Notes: generated from the sequence alone by a model not told the origin. 64,000 bases of DNA from Maratus speciosus (GCA_963932465.1 OZ010787.1:33732087-33796086), one strand, 5' to 3'; positions 21,507 through 33,779 are shown, counted from the first letter of the stretch. Translations and numbers: made by a program.

Positions 21507-22595
21507 TTAACCCTTTATCTACGGCATTATGATCTACTGCAATTTTTTTCATGTAATATTTTTTTTTCAGTTGCTACAATGAAAATTAAAGGATGAATAT
21601 AAAAAAAATACTCACCCGTGAGAAATTTAATTATTTAGAGGTAATTAATTAAAGTGGTACTTTAAAGTACCGTCAGTACACTATGACTAAAATATCATAA
21701 CAGAAAACCCACAAGGTATTTCAACTGGCACCAGAAAATAAGTTCGATTTAACAAGTATATGAAATATAGGCTTTTTTCTTATTTACAAATAAATTGTTT
21801 GGCAAATTCCGGTGCCAATCATTTATTTCAACACTTTAGAATTGAAAATGTTTTTCTCCAGAAAGGGTTAAAAAAAACTATTTTTCCTTAAGTTTCTATC
21901 TTGTTAGCAGTCCTTTAGTTATGCGACGTCTATATTCCAGGGACAACACGTTCTCTCGCATGTCCACATATGCAATATATGAATTTACATATGCCATTTC
22001 TAGCATAGCAAAAATGAGCCGGTGGCACAACTTTTACGATTTCTTATAAAAAATAACAATGAAACAGAAAAGAAATACCAGGGAAATCATTACTATACAT
22101 TTTAGTTATTACATTTTAAAGCAGGCGAAAACGATGGATAACTACGCAGACGAAAAGTAAACAAGAAGTTTTTCTCCAACACGCAGTGTACTGACGGTAC
22201 TTATAAGTACCACCGAGTAATTCAACTGTTAAATCAAATACATACACCGTTCATCTAAAATAGCTTATTAAATTGTATTCTAAGATCATAATGAACACAT
22301 AAAAAAAAAAAAATCCAACACTTATCTTATATTTTTTACTGTGTTTTCAGCAATGAAAAAACGAGCGTGGCAATCTGTAGAAAATGTCGGCAGAAAATAC
22401 ATCGACTGTTTCAAAGATAGCCTCATTCATCTCTAAAATAACAAACCTAGAACTACTGCTGCCATGTATTCGGATAAAGTGGAGTTAAAAGAGCGTTTTT
22501 TGCAAAGTACCATTAGAATATTAGTAATATTCACTATGGTATAAAAGTTTAAAGTGAGTGGTACTTATAAGTACCGTCAGTAGATAAAGGGTTAA
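21507..22595. mobile_element. TTAA-h element, 1.09 kb
   Basis: TTAACCCTTTATCTACGG and GTCAGTAGATAAAGGGTTAA ends. Three palindromes: GGTACTTTAAAGTACC (21656-21671), GGTACTTATAAGTACC (22196-22211 and 22560-22575), each next to CGTCAGTA or its complement. The last is 20 bp inside the right end. No open frame of note, so it is non-autonomous. Confidence 0.85.
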
Positions 22596-22672
22596 AGGAG
22601 AATGTGTATGGTTCGACTTATTACTTTGATCAGCCATAACGTATTTGTTGTAATGAGAAGCACAAAGAAATA

Positions 22673-23059
22673 CATAGCTGCCAACTTGTACGAATTTTTT
22701 TCACTACTGACATTTTATAGCAAATTTTTCTTAATCCCTTAATTCTCGCTCCCGTCATATTCACGGACTGTGTCTTTTTTTAGATTTATTCAGATTTGTT
22801 TGATTCCCACCAGTTTTATAAAATAGTGTAATTGGCTTTATTACGGTATCATTTTACCTGTCATTAAATAAAGGGAATATTTCTTTTTCCAAAAACTGGT
22901 GCCAATAAGAAATTTGAATTTTTAAACCGTAATTTAATGCGACCGTTAAGGGGTTAAAACAATTGCCGAGCTCTAACGAATTCTAACGATAAAACAGGAC
23001 AAAAAAAAACTCTATTAAATTTTAGTGGTAGCAAAAAACCGTACAAAATGGCAGCTATG
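22673..23059. mobile_element. six-base-family MITE split by TTAA-b
   Basis: CATAGCTGCCAACTTGTACG and its complement. Perfect 6-bp duplications GAAATA at 22667-22672 and 23060-23065. The left half stops at TTATAGCAAATTTTTC, where a TTAA-b element is inserted; the right half resumes after it. Confidence 0.9.
22731..22957 (+). mobile_element. TTAA-b MITE nested in a six-base MITE
   Basis: TTAATCCCTTAATTCTCGC, decayed dyad CCCGTCA-TAT-TCACGGA, end GACCGTTAAGGGGTTAA. Confidence 0.9.
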
Positions 23060-23288
23060 GAAATATAATACACCCGGATCCAGCGCGTAGTGTGTGCGAA
23101 GTCACATGGATCTGAAAGACACCTCCTTATTTTTAATAAAGATTAACATACCTAAGTAATATGAAAAAGAAACTTTTAAAATAATTGAGATATCTTAAGT
23201 CTTAATACGCATTTTTTCGGATTGCATCAAAATTTTAACAAAAAAAAACGCAACATTTGTCAATTGGGTTGTCGTCAGTGGTATAAAT

Positions 23289-23410
23289 TCAAAACTGTAC
23301 GCTGTTTTTTTATGGCTAAATCCGTATTCTTAACCAAATCTTCTGCGATTAAATAAGGCAAAGAATGCTATAAGGATTTTCTGTTAGCAAACAGCGAATA
23401 AATCGGCTTC
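23289..23410 (+). repeat. second copy of the dispersed GCGATTAAATAAGGC repeat
   Basis: About 90% identical by eye to 20863-20976. Confidence 0.8.
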
Positions 23411-25196
23411 TATGCGTCATAAAGTTCCCTACAACCCAATATGGAGCAGCGAACTTTATCGCCCAAAGGTGCGGTGGGCAGATTCCTACTATTGATCATC
23501 TCCTAAAGAACATTTATATAAATTTATATAATTTATATTTAAGTAAACTGATTAATGAATTATTTTGGGCTGTAAATTATTTTGTTGTGAGATTTTTTAC
23601 TTGCCAAAGAAAGAAACAAATCATGTGTGTCGCATGATAGAGTAAAGTAGCATAAATAAAGGACTGAATTTTTTTTTCCTTTGTAGAAAATAGACAAAAT
23701 ACGACGCATTTATAGGAGAATAACTCTTGATTCTGTATGTAATGTGTAAAATAAAGTAATGTGGTTCTACAAATTTAATTTCGTTTGCGAGCTAATCATC
23801 TGGAAGGAGATATCAGTAAAGCTGCTGTCTCTGGCTCTTTGGATACCAGTATTTTAATACAGAAAATTTTGTTTTATTTAATTGCAACATTTGGGAGATT
23901 TAAAACAACATTTTCTCTAAGATAATAGCGGTGTGCAAAAGCTGGGGACTTGGGAACTCTACAGTAAAAATAAGTTGCATAGAACAAATATTGTAATGAG
24001 AAAACTTAGATCTAAACACTTCAGTAAGCACAAAACAACAGAATATCTTGTTTTTCATAATACTGAAAATTCTTTCAAGTAAAGTATTTCGAATTGGTAA
24101 AACATTAGTCTGCTAGTGGATGCAGTTGAGGTATACAGATGATTTGTTTCTGGTGTAAAAAGAAACGAATGTTTTATGCCAATAAGAAAAAACATTCTTT
24201 AACAGCTTATAATAAAAAAAAACAAGAAAGCCCAGTGTAATTCTTTTATTATTTCCTTAACAAAAGCAGTTGTTTCAATAGGGGAAAAGAAAAAAACAGA
24301 TTTTGTATAGTATACTTTTCTTGCAAATGTTCTCAAACAGTATGTCAATAACTTTCGTTTCGAGAAAGTGGTGTGAGATAGAATTAAAATATTAGCCGCC
24401 TGTGGCAGCCTTGTATTGATAAGTTCTACTTTTAACATCCCCGTCAAGAAGACAATACTACTTTTAAATACAATATGTAACAATATGCTATTATTAAATA
24501 CTTTTAAATCGTAACTAACTCTTTGAGATATTATTAGATATAAATTTATTTCATTTATTGATATTTTATTGACTTCTTGAATTCGTAAAGTATGCAAATA
24601 TTATATATGTAACAGCCCCAAAGTATGAATGTGTATCCTATAAAAGTTCATGCCTAAATAATATCAAATATTGCTATTCTGTATAACCCTTTTTTAATCT
24701 CATCCTAATCTGTTTTGTTTTTGTTGTTGTTGTTGTTTGTTTGTTTTTTTTCTTTATGAAATTGCTGCGGTACTAACAATAAAAGTAGTGCATATTTAAA
24801 CTTCATTCGGCATTCCATAAAACTAAATTTAGCGTGGTAATAAACTTTATTTTTTACAGTGTAGCTAAAACAAAACCCTTGTTCAAAGTTTAAACTTCGC
24901 ATTGTGCTAAGCGCGCTTCGAAAGGAGGTCGCAAATATGCAACGCCGCCTTGGTCCGTGCCACGTTTTTCCAGATAGGTTTTTAATTAATTTTTAAAGAC
25001 ACAGGAGGCATATTTAGATGTCCACTCAATGGCAAGCAGTCGCGCATCCCATAATATTTATGTGATTAATTCTAATTAAATTATTCTGTTTTTAAAAATT
25101 TGGCGCTTATTGCTTTTATACTTCTACTGGGCATTGCATTACACAAATATATCATTAAAAGTTGTTATCTAGGCATTATAAGCTGATGATATATAG
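23411..25196. other. AT-rich spacer
   Basis: A 132-codon minus-strand frame at 24199-24597 has no recognisable motif and the composition of its surroundings; I treat it as chance. 23820-23960 has weak hairpin arms. No gene is supported. Confidence 0.55.
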
Positions 25197-25876
25197 AGTA
25201 CGCCGCCCCAGTCATTATGTATGTTCAAACTGTCCGTAACTTTAAGGGTTAATATCTCGGCTAATTACTGACGATTTTTTTCAAAAATCGTTATCAACAA
25301 TGCTTTTATACTTCTGCTACGATAGGTACCTCCAGCGCTCCTCAACACGTTTGTTGAATGCCCGCAAATGGAAATTTGTGTGTAACGGAAAAATGTGTTT
25401 TTCTCAAAAACTATGTGACCTAGGGTAATCGCTATGATTTTCCTGCAAGGTTTAAATTACTGCTTACTCTCTCTAATTTTTTCATAATTTCAGTTTCAGT
25501 AGATTCGAAAACAGATGGGTGGAACGTATTTTTTCACTACATTTTCGACGATATCTTCTACGATAATACGACGATAATACCTAAAATTAAAAGAAATTTA
25601 TTTTTGAGGTCAGTATTACGAATTCTTTCACACGATACCTCACACGATATATGAATAAAATATTTTTTTTCAAGTAATTTAATTAACCCCTCAACAGTTT
25701 TCCTAAATATATTTGTAATGTTTAATAATCTGTAAATATGTGTGTCAATAGTCTTTATTACATCCCCCAATTTGAACTTTCTACGTTCCATAGATTATGA
25801 GTAAAATGGGTGTGACTGACAGACACAGGAGTGATCTTATAATGGTTCCGTTTTCACTTTTTAAGTACGGAACCCT
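25197..25876 (-). mobile_element. possible dispersed element with GGGTTCCGTACTT end
   Basis: On the minus strand it opens TAGGGTTCCGTACTTAAAAA, followed by CGGAACCATTATA and GTGTCTGTCAGTC. I know this kind of start from dispersed repeats in arthropod genomes. A 77-codon frame (MERRKFKLGDVIKTIDTHIY...) follows, with no domain recognised. The far boundary is uncertain. Confidence 0.4.
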
Positions 25877-26908
25877 AAAAATGTTCAAACTTTTGACTCT
25901 TGTTGAAACACTTTCATAATTTCCTTAATTTCATCTGTTTGGCTGCATTGTAATTTTAACAATAAAGTGTAATCTAAACTAAGTTTTAAAATTTTGATAA
26001 CACAGATTTTATCACTTTCGTTATTCAGAGATCCTCTGTAACAATAACGGATTTTTTTTTCTTAAATATCATTATATAATTAAACATTATCATTTAAAAA
26101 TTATTGTAATTTTAATTCTATATTCATGATTTAACTGAATTAGATGTTTAATATTTTCAAATTTTTAAAACACTGTAATTAAAATGGACTCTTTTGGCTC
26201 TATCTAAAAACTATATTAAAATCGTTTTGGTTAGATGTGATTACACTAAAAATAAAATATTACAAAACAAGCATATTCAAATTTCTTCCATTCTGAATAT
26301 GCATTTCTCCCAGCGCGACGAGGTGGTCTCCTGTGCGGCCGTCGCAGGTTCCTCAACATTCTGTTCGGAGCGCATAAAACAGTTTCGCACTGAACATTGT
26401 TCTCTTATCATACACCTATTGCAACATTTGGAATGCACCTGTTGGTAATTTCGACAAACGCTGGCGGAATTTTATTTCGAATATTGTTCTTCAAACGTCA
26501 CTTCTGATTTCGAACACTGCGAACGAGTGCAGTTCACTTATACTAGTTATGTAGAAAAACTCTGCATTGTGAACGCATTTCAAACCACCTCATCCAGAGA
26601 CACATACGTTTCTACGCCACGGTAAAATATTCCCCATCTCCTCCAATCCTGGTTGGAGATATCAGCACAGACTCCGACTTTTTATCATAATAATAATCAC
26701 AGGAATATATTCCATAATCGATGTACAACATACCAAAAAATGCTCTATTTTTTCTCTTTTAAAAGGTTTTCGCACGCAATACTGAAAATTTACGAGCCGA
26801 CTTTGAATACACCCGTTTCTTAAAGTCTTATTTAGGGATTATGGGAAGATGCTCGAATGCCAGTATAACTTCAGTGTTTATATCCCCCAATAGTCACTGT
26901 ACTTCTTT
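25877..26908. other. spacer with a GC-richer patch
   Basis: 26290-26460 has CpG-containing sequence (CAGCGCGACGAGG) and an 84-codon + frame, but no known motif. It could be an exon relic; unsupported. Confidence 0.4.
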
Positions 26909-27749
26909 CTAGCACGTTGACAGCAAAGCATTACCTGTAATCGCGGCTAGACACGCTTTGGTTTTCAAGCCAGGAAATGTCCATATGGCTATAAAAATTT
27001 GACCGCTATCACATGCATGATCACATATATGGCACATTAACTCATTTTGTCGTATCTTACTATTTGCACGCGGATCCGCGTCGTTAGCACTATAATTAAA
27101 AGGTTTATTTTCAGTACTAACGCATGCAGATCCGCGTCCGATAGTGTCGGAAATAAATGATGCAGATTTTATTTATTATACGCCAGATTATAAAAGATTA
27201 TATTAGATTATATTTATCTTTTATCCAGCAAAACTAAAAATATTTCAAACGTTAGATCATATTTATATATATTGATCTGTATAAAACTAAAATAGTGATA
27301 AACATAAATAACCAAAGGATTAGAAAATATCACTTCGACCAGGATCGCCCATTTTTACATCACACAGAGGAAACGGCGACAAACAATGCAAGTGGGATAC
27401 TTTATTTTTATGCTGACAAAATTTCATACGCCGCTCAATTCAGGGCTCCCAAATGGTCCGCCAACTGAATACCAATATTTTTTTAGAAAAATTTTCTTTT
27501 AAGATTTTTCTTACAAACCGCCCAGGAATCGCCTTTGAAAGTTAATTCTAGCGCAAACCTATCATAAAATTTTCTGTTAAAATTTATTGGTATTCAGTTG
27601 GCGGACCATTTGGGAGCCCTGTCAATGTGAACGTTGTATTGAAAATAATGCATTGTATGCAAGTATGGACAGAACGCAAGCTTGCGTCCGCGTACCTTGC
27701 TTATGAAAGACTAGACGCGAATCCGCAGTCAACGCAGTCAACGTGTTAA
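26909..27749. mobile_element. probable TTAA-f relative, MITE-interrupted
   Basis: CTAGCACGTTGACAGC at the left (TTAA mutated) and GCAGTCAACGTGTTAA at the right. Internal palindrome CGCGGATCCGCG (27069-27080) and related CAGATCCGCGTCC. A CAGGG-type MITE (27441-27621) is inserted. Confidence 0.6.
27441..27621. mobile_element. CAGGG-type MITE, AAATGGTCCGCC subfamily
   Basis: CAGGGCTCCCAAATGGTCCG and its complement, 181 bp. TCAAT flanks each end (one extra base on the left). Near twin at 33599-33779. Confidence 0.9.
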
Positions 27750-28053
27750 AAAAATGAACGTGCAGCTAAGAACTATATCAATCACTGCTTTCAATGAAAC
27801 ATTATCTCCGAAATTATAAAATAATAAAAATCTCACGCCAATGGTTTCTACCCATGATATTTGAAGATAGAATAAAAAATTTATGTAATAAAAAAGGTGA
27901 ATCTAGAAAATAATGGTTCATTAAAACTGACATATTAAATCAGTATTTATTGGCATCTTTACAAAATGCGTACAACGACACCCAAATTAATTTACAAATA
28001 ATAGTGTTTTTGAAATATCTTAATCCGTATTAAACAAAAAAGTAAGAGTATTA

Positions 28054-28221
28054 CAGGGCTCGCACCGTTCCTAAAATTTTCGCACTTTGTTACCAGTATT
28101 TTAAGTAAGAATTATTAGTGGCACATTCCTTTAACATCTATAATATAACTATACAACAAATATTATCGTTTTTATTTAGTGGTAGCAAAGTACGAAAATT
28201 TTAGGAACGGTGCGAGCCCTG
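28054..28221. mobile_element. CAGGG-type MITE, GCACCGTTCC subfamily
   Basis: CAGGGCTCGCACCGTTCC and its exact complement bound 168 bp. GTATT repeats flank it, one extra base on the left. Confidence 0.88.
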
Positions 28222-28329
28222 GTATTGTGAATCTATGTGCAAATGCGAGAATTAAAAATGTGTAAATTTTTCCACTATTTTTTTTTCAAGTTCTTCAACA
28301 AAAGCTAACCACAATTAATGCACAAGATT

Positions 28330-28545
28330 CTTAATCCAAGGCTACTAATACCAAGAGAAATGAATAAGCTAAAAGCCGTCTCGGTCTTTGATGTATTAAA
28401 TGCCTCATCTGGTGTAACGTTTATTAAGTTCACGACATCGAAGTCTTTAACTTATCAAAAATCGCCTTTAAATCTTCCGTCATCAAACTACCTTTCCGAC
28501 AGTCTTCAAGGCACTGGGATCCCGCCTGTTTTGCAAGTAATGGCA
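28330..28545 (-). other. unidentified coding-like fragment
   Basis: This patch is less AT-rich than its surroundings. The minus strand reads as protein in two frames joined by a one-base shift: AGSQCLEDCRKG...MTEDLKAIFDKLK, then FDVVNLINVTPDEAFNTS and LFISLGISSLGLRI. A possible 3' splice acceptor (TTGCAAAACAG) precedes the first part. The + strand is also open for 79 codons, so orientation is not certain. I do not recognise the protein; an old exon or transposon gene relic are both possible. Confidence 0.35.
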
Positions 28546-28871
28546 GTATCAGTTTAAATCACATCATTATATAAGTTAAATTATTCCATAAAATGGGAGG
28601 CAGCATGTTGCCACCAATTTTATGGAGTAACGTTAAATATATATTTTTTTTTACAATGCGGTCTTGCACTAAAGCTATAAAGCTGTTCACTCCTAATGGT
28701 AGTTATTCATTTATCCATGAAAAATAAAGTATACTTTTATTCATAGATATATTAAGTAAATTAACATACCCGTACAACAGCAAAAGCGACTATCGAATCC
28801 CTAAACGTCAAAGTCAAATCATGAACTCTCCTTCACAAATTTCTGAAACCTTTTATACACACTAAAAATTA

Positions 28872-29080
28872 TCATCAAAGCCCTCACTTGGTCCCTTCTG
28901 ACTTCTTTCTGTTCCCAAAAGTGATGAAGCATCGTTTTGTCACCATAGTAAACAGCCAATTAGCCGTGACCAGAGGTTTGCACAGCATCCTGGAAGATGA
29001 TTTCTTGCAATGATTTGTACAGTGGAACCATTGCTGGATTCGCTGTATCGATGTTCAAGGGTCATATTTCGAGAAATAAA
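28872..29080 (+). pseudogene. mariner-like transposase C-terminal fragment
   Basis: The + strand gives a degenerate tail: VPSDFFLFPKVMK, EDDFLQ, a stop, then FVQWN..WIRCIDVQGSYFEK. In mariner transposases the catalytic third acid precedes DFFLFP and the tail is F..W..RW..CI...G.YFEG. One in-frame stop and the loss of everything upstream show it is dead. GGAACGGACCCTGTAT near 29139 may be the terminal repeat. Confidence 0.8.
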
Positions 29081-29298
29081 GAAGATATATTTTACTTTGC
29101 TTTGTTCTGTTTTTTTATGAATTTATTCTCATTACTTTTGGAACGGACCCTGTATATTGTCCATGACAGATCCTTTTACGGAAACTTCTATCGGTACACG
29201 ACGCAATTGAATTTCATATTTGCACACAAAATCTCAATCTAAGTAGACTAAATTGACCGACTGCATTCACTTTTGGAAAGTTATGAGGTATTTAATAA

Positions 29299-29449
29299 CA
29301 TAGCTGCCAACCTTTACGCTTTTTTCATACCATTAAAATTTTATAGAAAATATTATCTCATTCAATCATCGAAATCTCATGATTAAACAAGGCGAAAATC
29401 TCCTTAAAATTTTAGTGGTAGCCAAAAAGCGTAAAAGTTGGCAGCTATG
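29299..29449. mobile_element. six-base-family MITE
   Basis: CATAGCTGCCAACCTTTACG and its complement, 151 bp. 6-bp duplications TAATAA on both sides. Core CATTCAATCATCG...GATTAAACAAGGCG. Confidence 0.9.
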
Positions 29450-30577
29450 TAATAAAAAGAAACTTCAATTTAAAAGTTTAAGTAAAGCGCAACCAAACTT
29501 AAAGTTACAACTTAAAGTAATTTAATACGAAACCTAGTCATACACGCAACTTGGAAACATCTTCCACATTCCAGACAAATTGTTTTTCAAATACGCAATT
29601 TATGACTATTTGTAGCCAAGATATTTGTTATAACATCATAATAAAGTTATGTTAAATTTTAACAAATACTTAAAACATCATTGGTAGGTATTTTATAACT
29701 TAAATTAATTTACCGACATAAAGGCAAGCACCGTCTAAAAATTGATACCTTAATGTAAATCTAAAGTATGTCTTCTCGCAGTTAATTCACATATTTCGTT
29801 TTATTTTAATTTTTGTAAGCATATAGCTAGTTTGAAATTTGTCACATTTTTTCTTTTATTAAAATTTTCGAAATGTATGCATTTTAATCAGTGAATAAAC
29901 ATTAAGATAATTTCGAGTAAAAAAATACTGAGAAACTGGCATTAAATAATACAAACAAAAAATACGTTGTTGTGTTATTAAAGAAATTATTTTATGCTTC
30001 TACTAAGATAATATACAACAATAAAATAATATATTAAATTAGATATCACACATAAATAATTGAATTTGAAACTTTTAATTAATTTAAAGAACGGTTACAA
30101 TGTTCTATTTGATGAAAATCAAAAATTTCCAAAATATTTAATTATTTGAAAACAGAGCTTTATCGGGATATTAAAAAGTAAACGATCTAGTTAATTCATG
30201 ATATTATTCGAAATGCAATAATTTCATTAAATCTAAATACTTAATCGAAAAATACTAAATACTTTGATAAAGATTTCTTTTTCATTTCAAGTAGTCGCGT
30301 GTAAATCTTTCTAGAATAGAATAAAATAAATAAAAGTTCTTTTAAATTTAAATTATAAATTAAAATACAGAATTTATCTGGAGAATTAATTAGTTTATGG
30401 ACTTAGAATTTCTTGTTCTTTCATAACTGATATATACGTATATATTTAAATTATAGCAACTTCATTGACAATGAATATGCATTTTTTATAATTTTTTTTA
30501 ATTTATGAAATATATAATATTTAATTAAAAAATATAAAATCAGAAATGTAAAAAAATTAACATATATATATATATGT
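29450..30577. other. very AT-rich spacer
   Basis: No gene, repeat family or hairpin is recognised. Confidence 0.6.
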
Positions 30578-31282
30578 GTGTGAAGAGGATGAAAAATTGC
30601 CATAGAACATGGGGTCGCAAACCACTGACAAATACAGGGTGTTTCATTCTAACTGAAATTGGGTTGATGGCAATAATTTTGAGAAAAATAAAAACGTTGC
30701 GATGAAAATGCAACGATATGAACTATGTTTTATGTCAAATGCTGTAACATTAAGAAAAATTCTGAGCAAACAGGGTGCTCACGGATACCTGCCAACCCTT
30801 CCGCTTTTTTCTCACCACTAGAATTTAGTAGTAAATGTTGTTTTATTTAATCGACAAAATCTGCCGATTAAATAATGCAAAAATATCGGTTAAATTTTAG
30901 TGGTAACAAAAAAGCGTAAAAGTTGGCAGCTATGCTCACACAATCAATGATACCGTATGAACTGTTAATCACATTCCAAAATGTGGAGCGGCAAGTAAAT
31001 AGTTCGGGCGCGTATAATGGAAACTTCTACCACTTTTTTTTTTTTGGTGTTGCCTTTTTTAGAACAAAAGTGAGCATATACATTAAAAATTTCATTGTAA
31101 AATGCTGCAGTTTTCTGAAAGTTATTACCATCAATGCATATTGAGTTAGGGTAGAGCACTCTGTATTTTTGATAAAAACATGTGGTTTGCAACCCCATGT
31201 TCTATGATAATTTTTCATCATCTTGATGCCTTCACCCCTCTTAATTTGTCGGTCGAATTTTGGAACGCCCTGTATATATATT
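30578..31282. mobile_element. DNA element with long inverted arms, MITE at centre
   Basis: The left arm GATGAAAAATTGCCATAGAA then CATGGGGTCGCAAACCAC is complemented at 31180-31225. ACAGGGTGTTTCATTC and GAATTTTGGAACGCCCTGTA mark ends of a TACAGGGTGT type, as in some Tc1/mariner elements. A six-base MITE sits at 30784-30934. Confidence 0.6.
30784..30934. mobile_element. six-base-family MITE
   Basis: GATACCTGCCAACCC and AAAAGTTGGCAGCTATG ends. Flanks CTCACG and CTCACA (5 of 6). Core TTATTTAATCG...CGATTAAATAATG. Confidence 0.87.
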
Positions 31283-31416
31283 TAAAACTCATTGAGTATA
31301 AAGCTTTTATACATTGTACACACGAAAGAAACGCATATACGCAAAATTATTTTATGAAACTATTTATTCAAATTAAGTGATAAATTACAAGCTCCTAAAT
31401 TCCCTTTTTAAAGTTA

Positions 31417-31567
31417 CATAGCTGCCAACTTTTACGCTTTTTTGCTACCACTAAAATTTAATAGAAATTTCCGGCTTGTTTAATCATGATATTTCGAAGA
31501 TTAAATAAGACAGAAATCTCTATTAAATTTTAGTGGTAGCAAAAAAGCGTAAAAGTTGGCAGCTATG
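31417..31567. mobile_element. six-base-family MITE
   Basis: CATAGCTGCCAACTTTTACG and its exact complement, 151 bp. 6-bp duplications AAGTTA at both sides. Confidence 0.92.
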
Positions 31568-31714
31568 AAGTTATTAATTTTTTTAATCAAAACATTTGAA
31601 ATATAAGGGAATATTGTTGAAAATGTAAAACAGATGAGGTAAAATGATTTCTTGGGTAATAGAATCACTGCATTAACAGGTTGAAAATACAGAGAATATC
31701 AGATATTATTTCTA
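31568..31714. other. short spacer
   Basis: Nothing recognised. Confidence 0.5.
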
Positions 31715-32680
31715 AGTGCAATCGACACCGAAGAGCCAAAACATTATGACCACCTATCTAATAACTCTCTGACCCAAATTTTACCGGCAAAGGAGCTACA
31801 ACCCGTCTTGGTTTGGATGCCACAAGTCCTTGGTAGATGGCCGGAGACAGATTGTACCAGATTTTCAAGCAGCGGTCACGCAAATTCGGATATTCCAACA
31901 AGGCTGTTTTTGAGCTCTGAGCTTCCGTTCCATGACATCCCAAATGCGCTCTATCGGATTAAGATACCTTGAGTTAGGAAGCCAGGACCTTAACTGGAAT
32001 TCAGTATTATGTTCCTGAAACTACTCCAGCATAATTCGAACCCTGTGACATGGGGCGTTGTTTTGCTCAAAGATTGCATCTCCAGTTGGGAAGACAGATA
32101 CCATGCAAGGATGCAACAGACCCACAATGATGTTCAGATAGTCCGCGGCCTTCATGGTCTGTTCTACCACAACCACAAGTCCCAGATACACCCATTAGAA
32201 CGTTTCCCAAAGCATAATATTGCCACCACCGGCCTGTGTATGACCTACTGTATAAGGTTGAGCAACAATTCGCCTGGAAGGCGGCGTACCCTGACAAGTC
32301 CATCAACGTATTGTAGAATGAATCGTGATTCATCCTGCCAATGATCCATGGTCCAGTCATGATGTTCCCGAGCCTAGTGTAGGGGTAGTTGGCGATGATG
32401 CTTGGTCAACAGAGGCACATGTGTGGGGCGTTTGCTGCACAGTCTCGTATCCAACAGTGTCAGCTGAACTGTGTGCTCCGAAACAATTCTACTTTGACCT
32501 GTATTATAGTGGGCTGTCAGATGAGCCAGTCGCTGGCGTCGACTTTGCTTTACCAAGCGGGAGAGTCTCCTATGTCCTTTTACCTTGATATTGCGTGGAC
32601 GTCCAACGCCATGGCGTCTACTGATGGTTTCACCATCATTCACCCACTTTGCATAAGTACTAACAACAATATTTGACTGC
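31715..32680 (-). pseudogene. Tc1-like transposase, frameshifted
   Basis: On the minus strand, from 32670 down: VVSTYAKWVNDGETISRRHG, GRPRNIKVKGHRRL, SRLVKQSRRQ and HTVQLTLLDT (helix-turn-helix and linker region with the GRPR hook), then a shifted block with GRWWQYYALGNVLMGV (the GGG-S-M-WG region) and DYL-like remnants, and finally IWYNLSPAIYQGLVAS, the usual C-terminus. ACCGAAGAGCCAAAACATTA at 31719-31738 fits a Tc1 terminal repeat. The N-terminus is missing here and several frameshifts separate the blocks, so the gene is dead. Confidence 0.88.
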
Positions 32681-32689
32681 CTAAGAGGA

Positions 32690-33590
32690 ACTGCTCAGAC
32701 GTGGAAACCGCGTCTGTAGAGCATAGATCTAGAAGGAGACATTTGGAACAAGATCATGTGTGTATCTTCTCTTTTCCTAATAGTCCGAGTGATCCTGCCA
32801 CTGCTGCAACAGTTTTGAGTGAAAAATTCTCTTAACATATGAGTGCGGAGCTGGCAGAGAGTAGTCTACTACGGGAATGTTGGTTTCGTTTTTAGCAAGT
32901 GTATCTGCATATTCATTACAAAAGATCCCCTTGTGTGCTGAGACATGACCAAGTGAGGACTTATGTAAAAGATGTTTTAGCTCTACTTTAATTTCCAAAA
33001 CTTGTGGGTTTGTTGATTTAGATGCGCTAATAGCTTGTAAACTGGAAAGGCTATCACTATAAATATTAATCATTTTTTTGGAAGAAACATTAGAAGTCCA
33101 ATCCAAAGCTTTGTGAATGGCAAATAGCTCTGCTTGAAAAACAGAGTTTTTGTCATCCAGTCTATAGAACCACTCATGGGTCGCGAACTGCGAACTTCCG
33201 TTTCGCAGAAAGCTTTACCAACACCAGTTTCAGTACGTGAAACATCAGTGAATGCCGTAAGTAAATTTGAAGGTTTGAAAGAATTGCGGGAAGGATTTAC
33301 TTGCATATGGGTAGTGTCTTCAGATAGATGGAGTTGCCAGCTTAGATTCTTTTGTTGAATGACTGCTTGTTGAAAATGCAAAGCAGTTATTTCATTGTTA
33401 TTAAGGTGTAAAATTTGACTAATGTAATATTCATATTCTAAAGTGAGAGTGACCGGAGGAATACCAGTAATGACGTGACAAATAGTCCTGTAGCCCCTAG
33501 ACAATTGCAATAAAAACATTCTTTGGATAGAGATTATTTTTTCTTTTCCGGCTTTTGTTAAACCCCCCCACCCCCCCCCCAAACATTTGC
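32690..33590 (-). pseudogene. non-LTR retrotransposon fragment (RT tail and RNase H)
   Basis: Minus strand, in order: KIISIQRMFLLQLSRGYRT and VITGIPPVTLTLE (end of reverse transcriptase), then an RNase H domain with AFTDVS, an AELFAIHK-equivalent read in a shifted frame, NIYSDSLSSLQAI and NEYADTLAK. These carry the D-E-D-D metal-binding residues. RRYTHDLVPNVS follows, as in R1/Jockey-type elements. There is one frameshift near 33100 and a stop after QDHSDY. The fragment lacks endonuclease and the RT core and abuts the Tc1 relic without a poly-A tail, so it is a rearranged internal piece. Confidence 0.85.
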
Positions 33591-33598
33591 TCCATAAG

Positions 33599-33779
33599 CA
33601 GGGCTCCCAAATGGTCCGCCAACTGAATACCAATGTTATTTTAGAAAAATTTTCTTTTTAGATTTTTCTTACAAACCGCTCCGGAATCAACTTTGAAAGT
33701 TAATTCTAGCGCAAACCTACCATAACATTTTCTGTTAAAATTTATTGGTATTCAGTTGGCGAACCATTTGGGAGCCCTG
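33599..33779. mobile_element. CAGGG-type MITE, AAATGGTCCGCC subfamily
   Basis: CAGGGCTCCCAAATGGTCCG and GGGAGCCCTG ends, 181 bp, about 95% like 27441-27621 by eye. Flanks CATAAG and CGTAAG. It truncates the retrotransposon fragment. Confidence 0.9.

Noticed and set aside
24199..24597. Longest open frame, 132 codons, minus strand
   Set aside because: No recognisable motif, composition like its surroundings, no splice or start context; frames of this length occur by chance in 64 kb.
26290..26640. CpG-containing patch as a promoter or exon
   Set aside because: No initiator, TATA arrangement, splice pair or known protein motif could be shown.
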